Positions 1 to 10,557 of a stretch of 64,000 nt of DNA are shown piece by piece. The translations under genes and the position numbers were made by a program. A model generated the notes under the pieces. That model had not been told where the DNA came from, made no database searches, and worked only from the letters and a program-made list of their open reading frames with translations. The DNA is from Ferrimonas futtsuensis DSM 18154 (GTDB lineage Bacteria; Pseudomonadota; Gammaproteobacteria; Enterobacterales; Shewanellaceae). The first letter of the stretch is position 1. Each line of letters starts with the position of its first letter. The stretch is taken from contig NZ_AUGL01000008.1 of NCBI RefSeq assembly GCF_000422645.1, positions 62,001 through 126,000 on the forward strand, given 5' to 3'.

Positions 1-125
1 GAGCTGCTAGAACTGCTTTGAGTCTGTTAAAAAGGGAGTTGGCACAGGAAATGTGTGGGTATTTTTCGATTGAGGCAATCGAATTCTCCGACAAACAATG
101 ATGCCGCCGCCGACCCGTCAGACAG

Positions 126-155
126 AAAAAACCCGGAACCTGGTTCCGGGTTTTT
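126..155 (-). terminator. Intrinsic terminator of gltA
   Basis: A near-perfect 11-bp stem (AACCCGGAACC, one-base loop, GGTTCCGGGTT) lies 22 bases beyond the gltA stop codon. It is flanked by A and T runs on both sides, so it can end transcription in either direction. The clear job here is ending gltA on the minus strand. Confidence 0.88.
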
Positions 156-176
156 CTGTTTTGGGGCGCGTTGACC

Positions 177-1466
177 TTAGTCCCGGTCAGACAGCTCGGC
201 GTAATCACGCTTGTCGGCACCAGTGTAGAGCTGACGGGGCCGGCCAATCTTGTGGCCTGGCTGGCTCAGCATCTCCTGCCAGTGGGCAATCCAGCCCACG
301 GTGCGGGACAGGGCGAAGATCACAGTGAACATGGAGGTTGGAATCCCAATGGCCTTCATGATGATGCCGGAGTAGAAGTCGACGTTGGGATAGAGTTTCT
401 TCTCAACGAAGTAGGGGTCTTCCAGCGCAATGCGCTCCAGCTCCATGGCCACGTCCAGCAGTGGATCATTGATGTCCAGCTCTTTGAGCACCTCGTGGCA
501 GGTCTCACGCATCACGGTCGCACGGGGATCGAAGTTCTTGTACACCCGGTGGCCAAAGCCCATCAGGCGGAACGGATCCTCCTTGTCCTTGGCACGGGCG
601 ATGAACTCAGGGATACGGTCAACGGTACCGATCTCTGCCAGCATCTCCAGACAGGCTTCATTGGCACCGCCGTGGGCGGGTCCCCACAGCGAGGCCACAC
701 CGGCCGACACACAGGCGAAGGGGTTGGCACCGGAGGAGCCCGCCAGTCGCACCGTGGAGGTGGAGGCGTTCTGCTCGTGGTCCGCATGCAGGATGAAGAT
801 GCGGTCCATGGCGCGCTCAACCACAGGGTTCACCTGGTAGTCTTCACAGGGCACAGAGAACATCATGTGCAGGAAGTTACCGGCGAAGGAGAGGTCGTTG
901 CGTGGATACACGAATGGCTGGCCAAGGTTGAACTTGTAGGCCATGGCCGCCAGGGTCGGCATCTTGGAGATCAGACGGTAGGCGCAGATCTCACGGTGTT
1001 TGGGGTCGTTCACATCCAGGGAGTCGTGGTAGAAGGCGGACAGAGCGCCTACCACACCACAAAGAATCGCCATGGGGTGGGCATCGCGGCGGAAACCTTT
1101 AAAGAAGGTGGAGATCTGTTCGTGAACCATGGTGTGGTAGGTCACTGTTTTCTCGAACTTCTCCAGCTCCGCCTTGCCGGGCAGCTCACCGAACAGCAAT
1201 AGATAGCAAACTTCTATATAACTGGAGCGGGTGGCCAGTTGGTCGATGGGGTAGCCGCGATGCAGCAGCACGCCCTTGGCGCCGTCGATGTATGTGATTG
1301 CAGACTCACAGGAAGCGGTGGCCATAAAGCCAGGGTCAAAAGTGAAGTACCCATGCTTGCCCAGAGTGCTGATGTCGATTACATCAAAGCCCGCGGAGCC
1401 CTGTTTAATGGGCAGTTCCACCGCTTCCTGGCCTGGAACCTGAAGTGTGGCTTTAGATTCAGCCAT
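177..1466 (-). CDS. gltA: Citrate synthase
   Basis: This cytoplasmic enzyme condenses acetyl-CoA with oxaloacetate to start the TCA cycle. At 429 residues it matches the Gram-negative hexameric (type II) enzyme. The HADHEQNAS segment carries one active-site His, and [13 protein letters not shown] carries a second His and the Arg/Asp residues used in substrate binding and catalysis. The start is supported by AAGGAG seven bases before the ATG. The gene is divergent from sdhCDAB, an arrangement also found in Escherichia and Shewanella, and ends at a strong hairpin terminator. The neighbouring sdh and suc genes leave little doubt about the assignment. Confidence 0.98.
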   Translation of the reverse strand: MAESKATLQVPGQEAVELPIKQGSAGFDVIDISTLGKHGYFTFDPGFMATASCESAITYIDGAKGVLLHRGYPIDQLATRSSYIEVCYLLLFGELPGKAELEKFEKTVTYHTMVHEQISTFFKGFRRDAHPMAILCGVVGALSAFYHDSLDVNDPKHREICAYRLISKMPTLAAMAYKFNLGQPFVYPRNDLSFAGNFLHMMFSVPCEDYQVNPVVERAMDRIFILHADHEQNASTSTVRLAGSSGANPFACVSAGVASLWGPAHGGANEACLEMLAEIGTVDRIPEFIARAKDKEDPFRLMGFGHRVYKNFDPRATVMRETCHEVLKELDINDPLLDVAMELERIALEDPYFVEKKLYPNVDFYSGIIMKAIGIPTSMFTVIFALSRTVGWIAHWQEMLSQPGHKIGRPRQLYTGADKRDYAELSDRD

Positions 1467-1516
1467 ACCGTGTTCTCCTTACTACATTCTTGTTATCTAT
1501 CCGTAACGTCCGTCCC

Positions 1517-1546
1517 ATTTTAAGAGACAGCAATCACAAAAATCAA
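1517..1546 (-). promoter_or_regulatory. Candidate gltA promoter
   Basis: On the minus strand, a TTGATT -35 element (1541-1546) and a TAAAAT -10 element (1517-1522) are separated by 18 bases, about 50 bases ahead of the gltA start. It fits a sigma-70 promoter, but no other evidence supports it. Confidence 0.45.
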
Positions 1547-1670
1547 TTGCCTGGTCGGATGTTTAATCGAAATTGCTTCACTTTCATGCACTTTTGGACG
1601 CTATTCACAGCTCACTGCCGGTTCGGATGGATCTGTGTGGCAAATCTCAGAAATTGGCAAAATGTGATGT

Positions 1671-1699
1671 TTGTAATCAAAAACAGCGCTATGTATACT
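1671..1699 (+). promoter_or_regulatory. Candidate sdhCDAB promoter
   Basis: A TTGTAA -35 element (1671-1676) and a TATACT -10 element (1694-1699) are separated by exactly 17 bases. Transcription would start near 1706, giving a leader of about 170 bases before sdhC. The 1467-1876 gap holds this and the gltA promoter; no gene is visible there. A long sdh leader recalls E. coli, where small RNAs act on the sdhC leader, but no such site was identified here. Confidence 0.5.
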
Positions 1700-1876
1700 G
1701 GGCGCGGGCCGCTGAAAAGAGGCAGTAGAGCGGTGAGGTCCTGCGGAATTACCCAGCAATCACTCGGCTAAAATATTGCCTATTTTCTGTTTAAAACGCC
1801 TACCTAGGAGTAGGGACGGATGTCCCAATTTCGGTGGAAATAACAAAAAGTGCTCAATGGAGCTGAGTGAGCAGCT

Positions 1877-2251
1877 GTGAATAAGCAAAGACCTGTGTAC
1901 CTGGATCTGAGCCAGATTCAGTTTCCCGCCACGGCGATAGCGTCGATTCTGCATCGTGTCAGTGGTGTCATCACCTTCGTCGCCCTTGCCATCCTGCTAT
2001 GGCTTCTGGCCACTTCCCTGAGCGGTGCTCAAGGATTTGCCCAGGTTCAATCCTATTTCCAGACGTTCTTCGTCAAATTCATCGTGTGGGGAATCCTAAC
2101 CGCGTTGGCGTATCACGCCATCGGCGGCATTCGTCACCTGTTCCAGGACCTGGGACACTTTGAAGAGATGGAGTCCGGCAACGCGTCCGCCAAGGCCAGC
2201 TTTGTCATAACTCTGGTGGTATCCGTTCTGGCAGGAGCCTGGTTATGGTAA
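1877..2251 (+). CDS. sdhC: Succinate dehydrogenase cytochrome b556 subunit
   Basis: This is the larger of the two membrane anchors of complex II. It helps bind haem b and ubiquinone in the inner membrane. The 124-residue product starts KQRPVYLDL and contains HRVSGVITF, with Ser and Arg of the quinone pocket. It also has AYHAIGGIRH, whose first His is the expected haem ligand, and three hydrophobic helices. The GTG start follows an in-frame stop at 1868, so no longer start is possible. It overlaps sdhD by seven bases, which suggests translational coupling. Confidence 0.96.
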   Translation: MNKQRPVYLDLSQIQFPATAIASILHRVSGVITFVALAILLWLLATSLSGAQGFAQVQSYFQTFFVKFIVWGILTALAYHAIGGIRHLFQDLGHFEEMESGNASAKASFVITLVVSVLAGAWLW

Positions 2252-2592
2252 AGAATGCCGCGACATTTGGACGCAGCGGCGTCCAGGATTTCGTTCTGAT
2301 TCGAGCCAGCGCTCTGGTGATGCTGGCTTACGTCCTGTTTCTGGTGGGTTACCTGGTGACCTCCCCCTCACTGACGTTCGACACCTGGCAGGGGCTGTTC
2401 GCCTCTGTGGGCATGAAAGTGTTCACCCTTTTGGCGCTGTTCAGCGTATTAATTCACGGGTGGATTGGTATGTGGCAGGTGGCCACAGACTACATCAAGC
2501 CCGCCAAGCTTCGTGCTTTTATCCTGTTTGTGATCAACGTTGTCCTGCTGGCCTACCTGGCCACCGGTGTTGTTATTCTGTGGGGTGTGTAA
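2245..2592 (+). CDS. sdhD: Succinate dehydrogenase membrane anchor subunit
   Basis: This second membrane anchor of complex II has 115 residues and three hydrophobic helices. The segment HGWIGMWQVATDYIKP matches the conserved SdhD stretch that supplies a haem-side His and the Asp-Tyr pair of the quinone site. It overlaps sdhC by seven bases. Its stop codon directly abuts the GTG start of sdhA, so the four sdh genes form one tight operon. Confidence 0.95.
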   Translation: MVKNAATFGRSGVQDFVLIRASALVMLAYVLFLVGYLVTSPSLTFDTWQGLFASVGMKVFTLLALFSVLIHGWIGMWQVATDYIKPAKLRAFILFVINVVLLAYLATGVVILWGV

Positions 2593-4347
2593 GTGAGTAT
2601 TCCAGTACGCGAATTTGACGCTATCGTCATCGGTGCCGGCGGCGCAGGCATGCGCGCAGCACTGCAAATTTCTCAGGAGGGCAAATCCTGTGCCCTGCTG
2701 TCCAAAGTGTTTCCGACCCGTTCCCATACCGTATCCGCTCAGGGCGGCATCACGGTGGCGCTGGGCAATGCCCACGAGGATAACTGGGAATGGCACATGT
2801 ACGACACCGTCAAGGGCTCCGATTACATCGGCGACCAGGACGCCATCGAATATATGTGCAAGACCGGCCCGGAAGCCATCATCGAGATGGAGAACATGGG
2901 CCTGCCGTTCAGCCGCTTCGACAACGGCAAGGTGTATCAGCGACCCTTCGGCGGCCAGTCGAAGAACTTCGGCGGCGAGCAGGCAGCCCGGACCGCGGCC
3001 GCGGCCGACCGTACCGGTCACGCCCTGCTGCACTGTCTGTATCAGCAGAACGTCAAGAACAAGACCGAAGTCTACTCCGAGTGGTACGCCCTGGATCTGG
3101 TGAAGAACCAGGACGGTGCCGTGGTGGGGGCCACCGCCATCGACATCGAAACCGGCGAGATTGTGTTCTTCAAGGCCAAGGCCACCGTGCTGGCCACCGG
3201 CGGCGCCGGCCGCATCTATGCCTCCACCACCAACGCCCACATCAACACCGGTGACGGTGTCGGCATGGCCCTGCGCGCCGGTGTTCCGGTTCAGGACATG
3301 GAGATGTGGCAGTTCCACCCCACCGGCATCGCCGGCGCCGGGGTACTGGTGACCGAAGGCTGTCGGGGTGAAGGCGGTTACCTGCTGAATAAGGATGGCG
3401 AGCGCTTTATGGAGCGCTACGCTCCTAACGCCAAGGACCTGGCCGGCCGCGATGTGGTGGCCCGCTCCATCATGACCGAGATCCGCGAAGGCCGCGGCTG
3501 CGATGGCCCCTGGGGGCCCCACGCCAAGCTGAAGCTGGACCATCTGGGTGAAGAGGTGCTGGAATCGCGCCTGCCGGGTATCTGTGAACTGTCCCGTACC
3601 TTCGCTCACGTTGATCCGGTGAAGGAGCCGATTCCGGTGATCCCCACCTGTCACTATATGATGGGCGGGGTACCCACCAACGTGAACGGCCAGGTGATCG
3701 GCCTGGGCGACAAGCCGGTTCAGGGTCTGTTTGCCGTGGGTGAGATCGCCTGTGTGTCGGTACACGGCGCCAACCGCCTCGGCGGCAATTCCCTGCTGGA
3801 TCTGGTGGTCTTTGGTCGCGCGGCCGGTAAGCACCTGGGTGAAACCCTGGCAGCTCAAACCGAAGCCCGTGACGCCTCAGAGTCTGACATCGATGCCTCC
3901 CTGGCTCGCCTCAACCGTTGGGAGAACAACCAGAGCGGCGAAGATCCGAACCAGATCCGTAAGGACCTGCAGAACTGCATGCAGCTCAACTTCTCGGTAT
4001 TCCGCCAGGGCGAAGCCATGGCCGAGGGGCTCCAGGAGCTCAAGACCATTAAGGCCCGCCTGGAGAATGCCAAGCTCAACGACCGCTCCAAGGCGTTCAA
4101 CACCAACCGCATCGAGTGCCTGGAACTGGATAATCTGATGGAGACCGCCCTGGCCACCGCCGAGGCAGCCAACTTCCGCACCGAGAGCCGCGGTGCCCAC
4201 TCTCGTGAAGATTTCACCGAGCGGGATGACGGCAACTGGCTGTGCCACTCCCTGTATGACCCCATCACAGGCGAGATGTCCAAACGTGACGTGAACATGA
4301 CGCCCAAGCTGCGGGAAGCCTTCCCGCCCAAGAAGCGTACCTACTAA
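2593..4347 (+). CDS. sdhA: Succinate dehydrogenase flavoprotein subunit
   Basis: This catalytic subunit oxidises succinate to fumarate on covalently bound FAD, facing the cytoplasm. The 584-residue length is typical. [10 protein letters not shown] near the N-terminus is the dinucleotide-binding loop, [10 protein letters not shown] carries the His that usually bonds FAD, and [11 protein letters not shown] and [11 protein letters not shown] are family signatures near the active site. The start is a GTG immediately after the sdhD stop codon. No ATG nearby gives a better N-terminus, because the protein already begins close to the FAD fold. Confidence 0.98.
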   Translation: MSIPVREFDAIVIGAGGAGMRAALQISQEGKSCALLSKVFPTRSHTVSAQGGITVALGNAHEDNWEWHMYDTVKGSDYIGDQDAIEYMCKTGPEAIIEMENMGLPFSRFDNGKVYQRPFGGQSKNFGGEQAARTAAAADRTGHALLHCLYQQNVKNKTEVYSEWYALDLVKNQDGAVVGATAIDIETGEIVFFKAKATVLATGGAGRIYASTTNAHINTGDGVGMALRAGVPVQDMEMWQFHPTGIAGAGVLVTEGCRGEGGYLLNKDGERFMERYAPNAKDLAGRDVVARSIMTEIREGRGCDGPWGPHAKLKLDHLGEEVLESRLPGICELSRTFAHVDPVKEPIPVIPTCHYMMGGVPTNVNGQVIGLGDKPVQGLFAVGEIACVSVHGANRLGGNSLLDLVVFGRAAGKHLGETLAAQTEARDASESDIDASLARLNRWENNQSGEDPNQIRKDLQNCMQLNFSVFRQGEAMAEGLQELKTIKARLENAKLNDRSKAFNTNRIECLELDNLMETALATAEAANFRTESRGAHSREDFTERDDGNWLCHSLYDPITGEMSKRDVNMTPKLREAFPPKKRTY

Positions 4348-4360
4348 GGAGTGACAGGGA

Positions 4361-5068
4361 ATGAGTTTGCAAGTTTCTGTCTACCGCTATAACCCGGAGA
4401 CTGACGCCAAGCCCACCATGCAGGATTACACCCTGGACCTGCCGGAAGGCAAGGACATGATGGTGCTGGACGTGCTGATGATGCTCAAGGAGCAGGATCC
4501 CGGGCTGACTTTCCGCCGCTCCTGCCGTGAGGGCGTGTGTGGCTCCGACGGCCTGAACATGAACGGTAAGAACGGTCTGGCCTGTATCACCCCCATCTCC
4601 GCCTTCAACGGCAAGAAGCTGGTGATTCGTCCGTTGCCGGGCATGCCGGTGATTCGCGACCTGGTGGTGGACCTCAGCCTGTTCTACAAGCAGTACGAGA
4701 AGGTGAAGCCCTACCTTATCAACGACGATAAGAATCCAGGCCGTGAGCACCTGCAATCCCCGGAAGAGCGTGAAAAGCTCGATGGGCTGTATGAGTGCAT
4801 CCTGTGCGCCTGCTGCTCCACCGCCTGCCCCTCCTTCTGGTGGAACCCGGACAAGTTTGTCGGCCCCAGCGGCCTGTTGCACGCCTACCGCTTCCTGGTG
4901 GACAGCCGCGACACCGCCACCGACGAGCGCCTGGCAGAGCTGGATGACGCCTTCAGCGTGTTCCGCTGCCACGGCATCATGAACTGCGTGAACGTTTGCC
5001 CCAAGGGTCTGAACCCCACCAAGGCGATCGGTCACATCAAGTCAATGTTGCTGCAACGGGCGGTGTAA
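4361..5068 (+). CDS. sdhB: Succinate dehydrogenase iron-sulfur subunit
   Basis: This subunit carries electrons from SdhA to quinone through three clusters. The 235-residue protein has CREGVCGSDG and a later GLAC for the [2Fe-2S] centre, CILCACCSTACP for the [4Fe-4S] centre, and CHGIMNCVNVCPKGLNP for the [3Fe-4S] centre. It starts 13 bases after sdhA behind AAGGAG. An intrinsic terminator follows at 5105-5142, so sdhB is probably the last gene of the main sdh transcript. Confidence 0.98.
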   Translation: MSLQVSVYRYNPETDAKPTMQDYTLDLPEGKDMMVLDVLMMLKEQDPGLTFRRSCREGVCGSDGLNMNGKNGLACITPISAFNGKKLVIRPLPGMPVIRDLVVDLSLFYKQYEKVKPYLINDDKNPGREHLQSPEEREKLDGLYECILCACCSTACPSFWWNPDKFVGPSGLLHAYRFLVDSRDTATDERLAELDDAFSVFRCHGIMNCVNVCPKGLNPTKAIGHIKSMLLQRAV

Positions 5069-5104
5069 TGATGCAACGCGTTGTTTATCGTTGTATTTGA
5101 TATC

Positions 5105-5142
5105 AAGGTCACCTCTTCGGCTGCGAAGAGCGTGACCTTTTT
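5105..5142 (+). terminator. Terminator or attenuator between sdhB and sucA
   Basis: The inverted repeat AAGGTCAC-CTCTTCG / CGAAGAG-C-GTGACCTT has a 15-bp stem with one bulge and is followed at once by a T run. It sits 36 bases after sdhB and about 120 bases before sucA. It should stop most sdh transcripts, leaving sucA to readthrough or its own promoter. Confidence 0.85.
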
Positions 5143-5260
5143 GTATAGTGCTCTAACGCCCCGAATCGATAAAATACGACTAAAGGGCAGTGGTAAAAAC
5201 AATAACAATGCCTTAGAAAGGCAACAGGTATAACCAGGCTTGGTTGATAAAGGAATACAG

Positions 5261-8074
5261 ATGCAACAAGGCTCACTGCAGGACTGGCTGGACAGCTCCC
5301 ATCTAGCCGGTGCCAACGCAAGTTACATCGAAGAGCTGTACGAACTCTACCTGGACGAACCAGAAGAGGTATCGCAACAGTGGCGTGAGATCTTCGACCG
5401 GTTGCCCACCAACGGAGCGGGCCAGGAGGCGAATCACCGTCGCATCCAGGACTACTTCCGTCAGGTAGCCATGGAGCAGACCAGTTCGGTGAAGACCGCC
5501 GTCGACCCTGAACTGACCGCAAAGCAGGTTAAGGTCCTGCAGATCATCAACGCATACCGTTTCCGTGGCCACCAGGCTGCCGACCTGGATCCCCTGGGTC
5601 TGTGGAAACGTGACCCTGTCCCCGAACTGACCCCAGAATTCCACGGTCTCACCGACACCGACATGGAGCGCGAATTCAACATCGGCTCCTACGCGTCGGC
5701 CAGCGGTGACACCATGAAGCTGTCCAAGCTGCTGGACGCCCTGAAAGCCACCTACTGTGGTTCCATCGGCGCCGAGTACATGCACATCACCTCCACCGAG
5801 GAGAAGCGATGGATTCAGCAGCGCCTGGAGCCCATCTCCGGCAAGGCCAGTTTCGACGGCGAACACAAGAAGCGGATCCTGGCTGGCCTCAACGCCGCCG
5901 AAGGTCTGGAGAAGTACCTGGGGGCCAAGTTCCCCGGTGCCAAGCGCTTCTCCCTGGAGGGCGGTGATGCCCTGATCCCCATGATGCGCGAGCTGATCTA
6001 CCGCGCCGGTCACCATGACACCAAAGAGGTGGTGGTGGGCATGGCGCACCGTGGCCGCCTCAACGTGCTGGTGAACGTACTGGGCAAGAAGCCCCAGAAT
6101 CTGTTCGACGAGTTCGCCGGCAAGCACGATGAGACCCTGGGCAGTGGTGACGTTAAGTACCACCAGGGTTTCTCTTCCGACTTCGCCACCCCGGACGGCA
6201 ACGTCCACCTGGCCCTGGCTTTCAACCCCTCTCACCTGGAGATCGTGAATCCGGTGGTGATGGGCTCTGTGCGCGCCCGTATGGACCGCCTGGGCTGTGA
6301 GAACGGCCAGAAGGTGATGCCAGTGACCATCCATGGCGACTCCGCCATCGCCGGTCAGGGGGTGGTCCAGGAAACCTTCAACATGTCCAAGACCCGCGGC
6401 TTCAGCGTCGGCGGCAGCGTGCGGGTGGTGATCAACAATCAGGTGGGCTTCACCACCTCTAACCCGGAAGATACCCGCTCCACCGAGTACTGCACCGACA
6501 TCGCCAAGATGGTGCAGGCCCCCATCTTCCACGTGAACGCCGACGACCCGGAAGCGGTGGCCTTCGTTGCCCAACTGGCGGTGGATTACCGCCACGAGTT
6601 TGGTCGTGACGTGGTGATCGACCTCATCTGCTACCGTCGACACGGTCACAACGAGGCGGATGAGCCCAACGCCACTCAGCCTCTGATGTACCAGAAGATC
6701 AAGAAGCACCCCACTCCCCGCAAGGTGTACGCCGATCGCCTCATCGACAGTCAGGTGATGAGCCCGGAAGAGGTCACCGAGCAGATCAACGCCTATCGTG
6801 AACTGCTGGACCAGGGCGAGTGTGTGGTACCCGAGTGGCGCACCATGGAAGCCCACTCTGTCGACTGGAGCCCCTTCCTGGGGCACGACTGGAACTCTGA
6901 GTACCAGTCCCAGGTTCCTATGCCCAAGCTGACTGAGCTGGCCAAGGCCATTTGTGATGTGCCCGAAGCCCATAAGCTGCAATCCCGGGTGGCCAAGACC
7001 TACAAGGACCGCCAGCTGATGGCGGCCGGTGAGAAGCCGCTGGATTGGGGGATGGCCGAGACCCTGGCCTACGCCACTCTGCTGGATACGGGCACCCGCA
7101 TCCGCCTGACCGGTCAGGATTCCGGCCGGGGCACCTTCTTCCACCGCCACGCGGTGCTGCACAACCAGGACGATGCCACCACCTACATGCCGTTGCGCCA
7201 CCTGCGTGACGGCCAGGGCACCATCGAGATCTACGACTCGGTGCTGTCCGAGGAGGCGGTGCTGGCGTTCGAGTACGGTTACGCCACCGCCGAGCCGGCG
7301 ACCCTGACCATGTGGGAAGCCCAGTTTGGTGACTTCGCTAACGGTGCCCAGGTGGTGATCGACCAGTTCCTCAGCTCCGGTGAGCAGAAGTGGGGCCGTC
7401 TGTGCGGCTTGACCATGTTGCTGCCGCACGGCTATGAGGGGCAGGGCCCCGAGCACTCCTCGGCCCGACTGGAGCGCTTCCTGCAGATGTGTGCCGACCA
7501 CAACATGCAGGTGTGTGTGCCCTCCACCCCGGCCCAGGTGTATCACATGCTGCGCCGTCAGAGCGTCCGCCCCATGCGTCGCCCCCTGGTGGTGATGTCG
7601 CCCAAGTCATTGCTGCGTCATCCTTTGGCGGTGAGCGACCTGGGGGAGCTGGCCAACGGCACCTTCCAGAACGTCATCGGCGAGATGGATGAGCTGGATC
7701 CCAAGGCGGTGAACCGGGTGGTATTCTGCTCCGGTAAGGTCTACTTCGACCTGCTGGAGAAGCGTCGTCGCAGTGAACTGACCGACGTGGCCCTGATTCG
7801 GGTCGAGCAGCTCTACCCCTTCCCACACGAAGAGATGGCCAAGGTGCTCGCAGACTACCAGCACGTGACCGATTTCGTCTGGTGCCAGGAGGAACCCCAG
7901 AACCAGGGGGCCTGGTATTCCAGTCAGCACCATTTCTGGCAGGCGATCCCCTCCGGGGCGAACCTGACTTACGCGGGCCGTCAGGCCTCCGCGGCCCCGG
8001 CGGTGGGTTACCCCTCTGTCCATAACAAACAACAACAGGCGCTGGTGAATGCCGCCCTGAATATTGAAGAATAA
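5261..8074 (+). CDS. sucA: 2-oxoglutarate dehydrogenase E1 component
   Basis: This thiamine-diphosphate enzyme decarboxylates 2-oxoglutarate within the 2-oxoglutarate dehydrogenase complex. I place the start at the ATG at 5261, giving 937 residues. AAAGGA lies seven bases upstream, and [19 protein letters not shown] aligns with the known E1 N-terminus. An upstream TTG at 5240 is possible but less likely. [13 protein letters not shown] and [13 protein letters not shown] are recognisable cofactor and active-site segments. sucB follows after 20 bases, so the two are co-transcribed. Confidence 0.97.
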   Translation: MQQGSLQDWLDSSHLAGANASYIEELYELYLDEPEEVSQQWREIFDRLPTNGAGQEANHRRIQDYFRQVAMEQTSSVKTAVDPELTAKQVKVLQIINAYRFRGHQAADLDPLGLWKRDPVPELTPEFHGLTDTDMEREFNIGSYASASGDTMKLSKLLDALKATYCGSIGAEYMHITSTEEKRWIQQRLEPISGKASFDGEHKKRILAGLNAAEGLEKYLGAKFPGAKRFSLEGGDALIPMMRELIYRAGHHDTKEVVVGMAHRGRLNVLVNVLGKKPQNLFDEFAGKHDETLGSGDVKYHQGFSSDFATPDGNVHLALAFNPSHLEIVNPVVMGSVRARMDRLGCENGQKVMPVTIHGDSAIAGQGVVQETFNMSKTRGFSVGGSVRVVINNQVGFTTSNPEDTRSTEYCTDIAKMVQAPIFHVNADDPEAVAFVAQLAVDYRHEFGRDVVIDLICYRRHGHNEADEPNATQPLMYQKIKKHPTPRKVYADRLIDSQVMSPEEVTEQINAYRELLDQGECVVPEWRTMEAHSVDWSPFLGHDWNSEYQSQVPMPKLTELAKAICDVPEAHKLQSRVAKTYKDRQLMAAGEKPLDWGMAETLAYATLLDTGTRIRLTGQDSGRGTFFHRHAVLHNQDDATTYMPLRHLRDGQGTIEIYDSVLSEEAVLAFEYGYATAEPATLTMWEAQFGDFANGAQVVIDQFLSSGEQKWGRLCGLTMLLPHGYEGQGPEHSSARLERFLQMCADHNMQVCVPSTPAQVYHMLRRQSVRPMRRPLVVMSPKSLLRHPLAVSDLGELANGTFQNVIGEMDELDPKAVNRVVFCSGKVYFDLLEKRRRSELTDVALIRVEQLYPFPHEEMAKVLADYQHVTDFVWCQEEPQNQGAWYSSQHHFWQAIPSGANLTYAGRQASAAPAVGYPSVHNKQQQALVNAALNIEE

Positions 8075-8094
8075 TTGCACAAGGAAAGGTTCAG

Positions 8095-9297
8095 ATGAGC
8101 ATCGAAATTAAAGTCCCCGTACTGCCAGAGTCAGTCGCCGATGCCTCCATTGCCACATGGCACGTCCAGCCCGGTGAAAGCGTCAGCCGCGACCAAAACC
8201 TGGTGGACATCGAAACCGACAAAGTGGTACTGGAAGTGGTGGCGCCGGAAGATGGCACCATCAGCGAGATCATTCACGCCGAGGGAGACACCGTTCTGGC
8301 GGAGCAGGTGATCGCCATGTTCAAGGCCGGCGCCGCACCCGGCGCCGAGGTGACCAAAGAGGAAGCCCAGGCCAAGGCGGAAACCCCGGCGGCCGCCGCC
8401 GACGAGGGCGATGCCAATGACGCGCTGAGCCCTTCGGTCCGCCGCCTGATCGCCGAGCACAACCTGGAGGCTGCTCAGATCAAGGGCACCGGCGTTGGCG
8501 GTCGCATCTCCAAAGAGGATGTGGAAGCCTTCCTCAAGTCCAAGCCCGCCGCCGCCCCGGTCGCAGCCGAGTCAGCCCCTGCGGTTGAGCTCAATGGCCG
8601 CACCGACAAGCGGGTGCCGATGACCCGTCTGCGTAAGCGCATCGCCGAGCGTCTGCTGGAGGCCAAGAACTCCACCGCCATGCTGACCACCTTCAATGAG
8701 GTCAACATGCAGCCGATCATGGTGCTGCGTAAGCAGTATCAGGACATTTTCGAGAAGCGCCACGGCATTCGCCTGGGCTTCATGTCCTTCTACGTAAAAG
8801 CCGTGGTCGAGGCGCTCAAGCGCTACCCCCAGGTCAACGCCTCCCTGGATGGCGATGACATGGTGTACCACAACTACTTCGACATCAGCATCGCCGTGTC
8901 CACCCCTCGTGGTCTGGTGACGCCGGTGCTGCGTGACGCCGACAAGCTGTCTGTGGCCGAGATCGAGAAAGGCATCAAAGAGCTGGCCATCAAGGGCCGC
9001 GACGGCAAGCTGACTGTGGAGGAGCTCTCCGGCGGCAACTTCACCATCACCAACGGTGGTGTGTTCGGCTCGCTGATGTCCACCCCCATCATTAACCCGC
9101 CTCAGAGTGCCATCCTGGGGATGCACGCCATCAAGGATCGCCCCATGGCGGTCAATGGCCAGGTTGAGATCCTGCCGATGATGTATCTGGCCCTGTCCTA
9201 TGACCACCGGGTCATCGATGGCAAGGAGTCTGTGGGCTTCCTGGTGACCATCAAGGAGCTGTTGGAAGATCCGACGCGTCTGCTGTTGGACATCTAA
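8095..9297 (+). CDS. sucB: Dihydrolipoyllysine succinyltransferase (E2 of 2-oxoglutarate dehydrogenase)
   Basis: This core subunit transfers the succinyl group from E1 to CoA. Its 400 residues show the standard order. A single lipoyl domain occupies about residues 1-75, with the lipoylated Lys at 43 in ETDKVV. An Ala/Glu-rich linker follows, then a peripheral-subunit-binding domain near 105-145 ([14 protein letters not shown]). The C-terminal catalytic domain ends in [11 protein letters not shown], where H371 and D375 are the expected catalytic pair. A hairpin at 9309-9333 separates it from sucC. Confidence 0.97.
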   Translation: MSIEIKVPVLPESVADASIATWHVQPGESVSRDQNLVDIETDKVVLEVVAPEDGTISEIIHAEGDTVLAEQVIAMFKAGAAPGAEVTKEEAQAKAETPAAAADEGDANDALSPSVRRLIAEHNLEAAQIKGTGVGGRISKEDVEAFLKSKPAAAPVAAESAPAVELNGRTDKRVPMTRLRKRIAERLLEAKNSTAMLTTFNEVNMQPIMVLRKQYQDIFEKRHGIRLGFMSFYVKAVVEALKRYPQVNASLDGDDMVYHNYFDISIAVSTPRGLVTPVLRDADKLSVAEIEKGIKELAIKGRDGKLTVEELSGGNFTITNGGVFGSLMSTPIINPPQSAILGMHAIKDRPMAVNGQVEILPMMYLALSYDHRVIDGKESVGFLVTIKELLEDPTRLLLDI

Positions 9298-9308
9298 TAC
9301 CAAAATGC

Positions 9309-9333
9309 GACCGCACCGGCTGTCGGTGCGGTC
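9309..9333 (+). other. Intercistronic hairpin between sucB and sucC
   Basis: GACCGCACCG and CGGTGCGGTC form a perfect 10-bp stem with a five-base loop, 12 bases after the sucB stop. There is no T run, so it is unlikely to be a full terminator. It may protect the sucAB message from decay or set the ratio of SucAB to SucCD. Confidence 0.7.
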
Positions 9334-9390
9334 ACCCCATGCCTGGTCGGAGTACGACCGGAATAACAAGACGTTATATGGATAGAACAT

Positions 9391-10557
9391 ATGAATCTGC
9401 ATGAGTATCAAGCTAAGCAGCTGTTCGCTGAGTACGGCCTGCCCGTATCTGAGGGTTACGCCTGTGACACCCCTCAGGAAGCTGCTGAAGCCGCCGACAA
9501 GATTGGCGGCGACAAGTGGGTCGTTAAGTGCCAGGTGCACGCCGGTGGCCGTGGTAAGGCCGGTGGTGTAAAGCTGGCGTCCAGCAAGGAAGAGATCCGC
9601 GAGTTCGCTCAGAACTGGCTGGGCAAGAACCTGGTGACCTACCAGACCGACGCCAACGGCCAGCCCGTGGCCAAGATCCTGGTGGAGTCCTGCACCGACA
9701 TCGCCAACGAACTCTATCTGGGCGCCGTGGTGGACCGCGGAACCCAGCGCATCGTCTTTATGGCCTCCACCGAAGGTGGCGTAGAGATTGAGAAGGTGGC
9801 GGAAGAGACTCCTGAACTGATCCACAAGGCCGCCATCGATCCCCTGGTGGGCCCTCAGCCTTACCAGGGCCGTGAACTGGCGTTCAAGCTGGGCCTCAAG
9901 GGTGACCAGATCAAGCAGTTCACCAAGATCTTCATGGGCCTGGGGCAGATGTTCCTGGACCTGGATTTCGCCCTGCTGGAGATTAACCCTCTGGTGATCA
10001 CCGACCAGGGTGACCTGCACTGCCTGGACGGCAAGATCAACATCGACTCCAACGCCCTGTACCGTCAATCCTCCATTCGCGAGCTGCACGATCCCTCTCA
10101 GGAAGACGCTCGCGAAGCCCATGCGGCTCAGTGGGAGCTGAACTACGTGGCCCTGGACGGCAGCATCGGCTGCATGGTCAACGGCGCCGGACTGGCCATG
10201 GGCACCATGGACATCGTTAACCTGCACGGTGGTCAGCCTGCCAACTTCCTGGATGTGGGCGGCGGTGCCACCAAGGAGCGCGTTACCGAAGCGTTCAAGA
10301 TCATCCTGTCCGACGCCAACGTGAAGGCGGTACTGGTGAACATCTTCGGCGGCATCGTCCGCTGTGATCTGATTGCCGAGGGCATCATCGGTGCCGTGGA
10401 AGAGGTGGGCGTCGAGGTGCCTGTGGTTGTTCGCCTGGAGGGCAACAACGCCGAGCTGGGCCAACAGCGCCTGGCCGAGTCTGGTCTGAATATCATCGCT
10501 GCCACCAGTCTGACCGACGCCGCGCAGCAAGTAGTGAAAGCCGCGGAGGGTCAGTAA
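9391..10557 (+). CDS. sucC: Succinate-CoA ligase, ADP-forming, beta subunit
   Basis: With SucD it converts succinyl-CoA to succinate with substrate-level phosphorylation. The 388-residue length equals that of the E. coli protein. The N-terminal [19 protein letters not shown] and the [13 protein letters not shown] loop belong to the ATP-grasp nucleotide-binding domain, and the C-terminal part has the CoA-ligase fold ([10 protein letters not shown]). Its TAA stop shares one base with the sucD ATG. Confidence 0.98.
   Translation: MNLHEYQAKQLFAEYGLPVSEGYACDTPQEAAEAADKIGGDKWVVKCQVHAGGRGKAGGVKLASSKEEIREFAQNWLGKNLVTYQTDANGQPVAKILVESCTDIANELYLGAVVDRGTQRIVFMASTEGGVEIEKVAEETPELIHKAAIDPLVGPQPYQGRELAFKLGLKGDQIKQFTKIFMGLGQMFLDLDFALLEINPLVITDQGDLHCLDGKINIDSNALYRQSSIRELHDPSQEDAREAHAAQWELNYVALDGSIGCMVNGAGLAMGTMDIVNLHGGQPANFLDVGGGATKERVTEAFKIILSDANVKAVLVNIFGGIVRCDLIAEGIIGAVEEVGVEVPVVVRLEGNNAELGQQRLAESGLNIIAATSLTDAAQQVVKAAEGQ

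Noticed and set aside
2449-3858. Long open frame on the minus strand opposite sdhA
   Set aside because: It is a shadow of the GC-rich sdhA codons, lacks a ribosome-binding site and any family feature, and overlaps a certain gene.
5303-7546. 747-codon open frame on the minus strand opposite sucA
   Set aside because: Low-complexity His/Val/Gly-rich translation typical of an antisense shadow; sucA is certain.
8572-10530. 652-codon open frame opposite sucB-sucC
   Set aside because: It spans two genes and their gap and has antisense-type composition.
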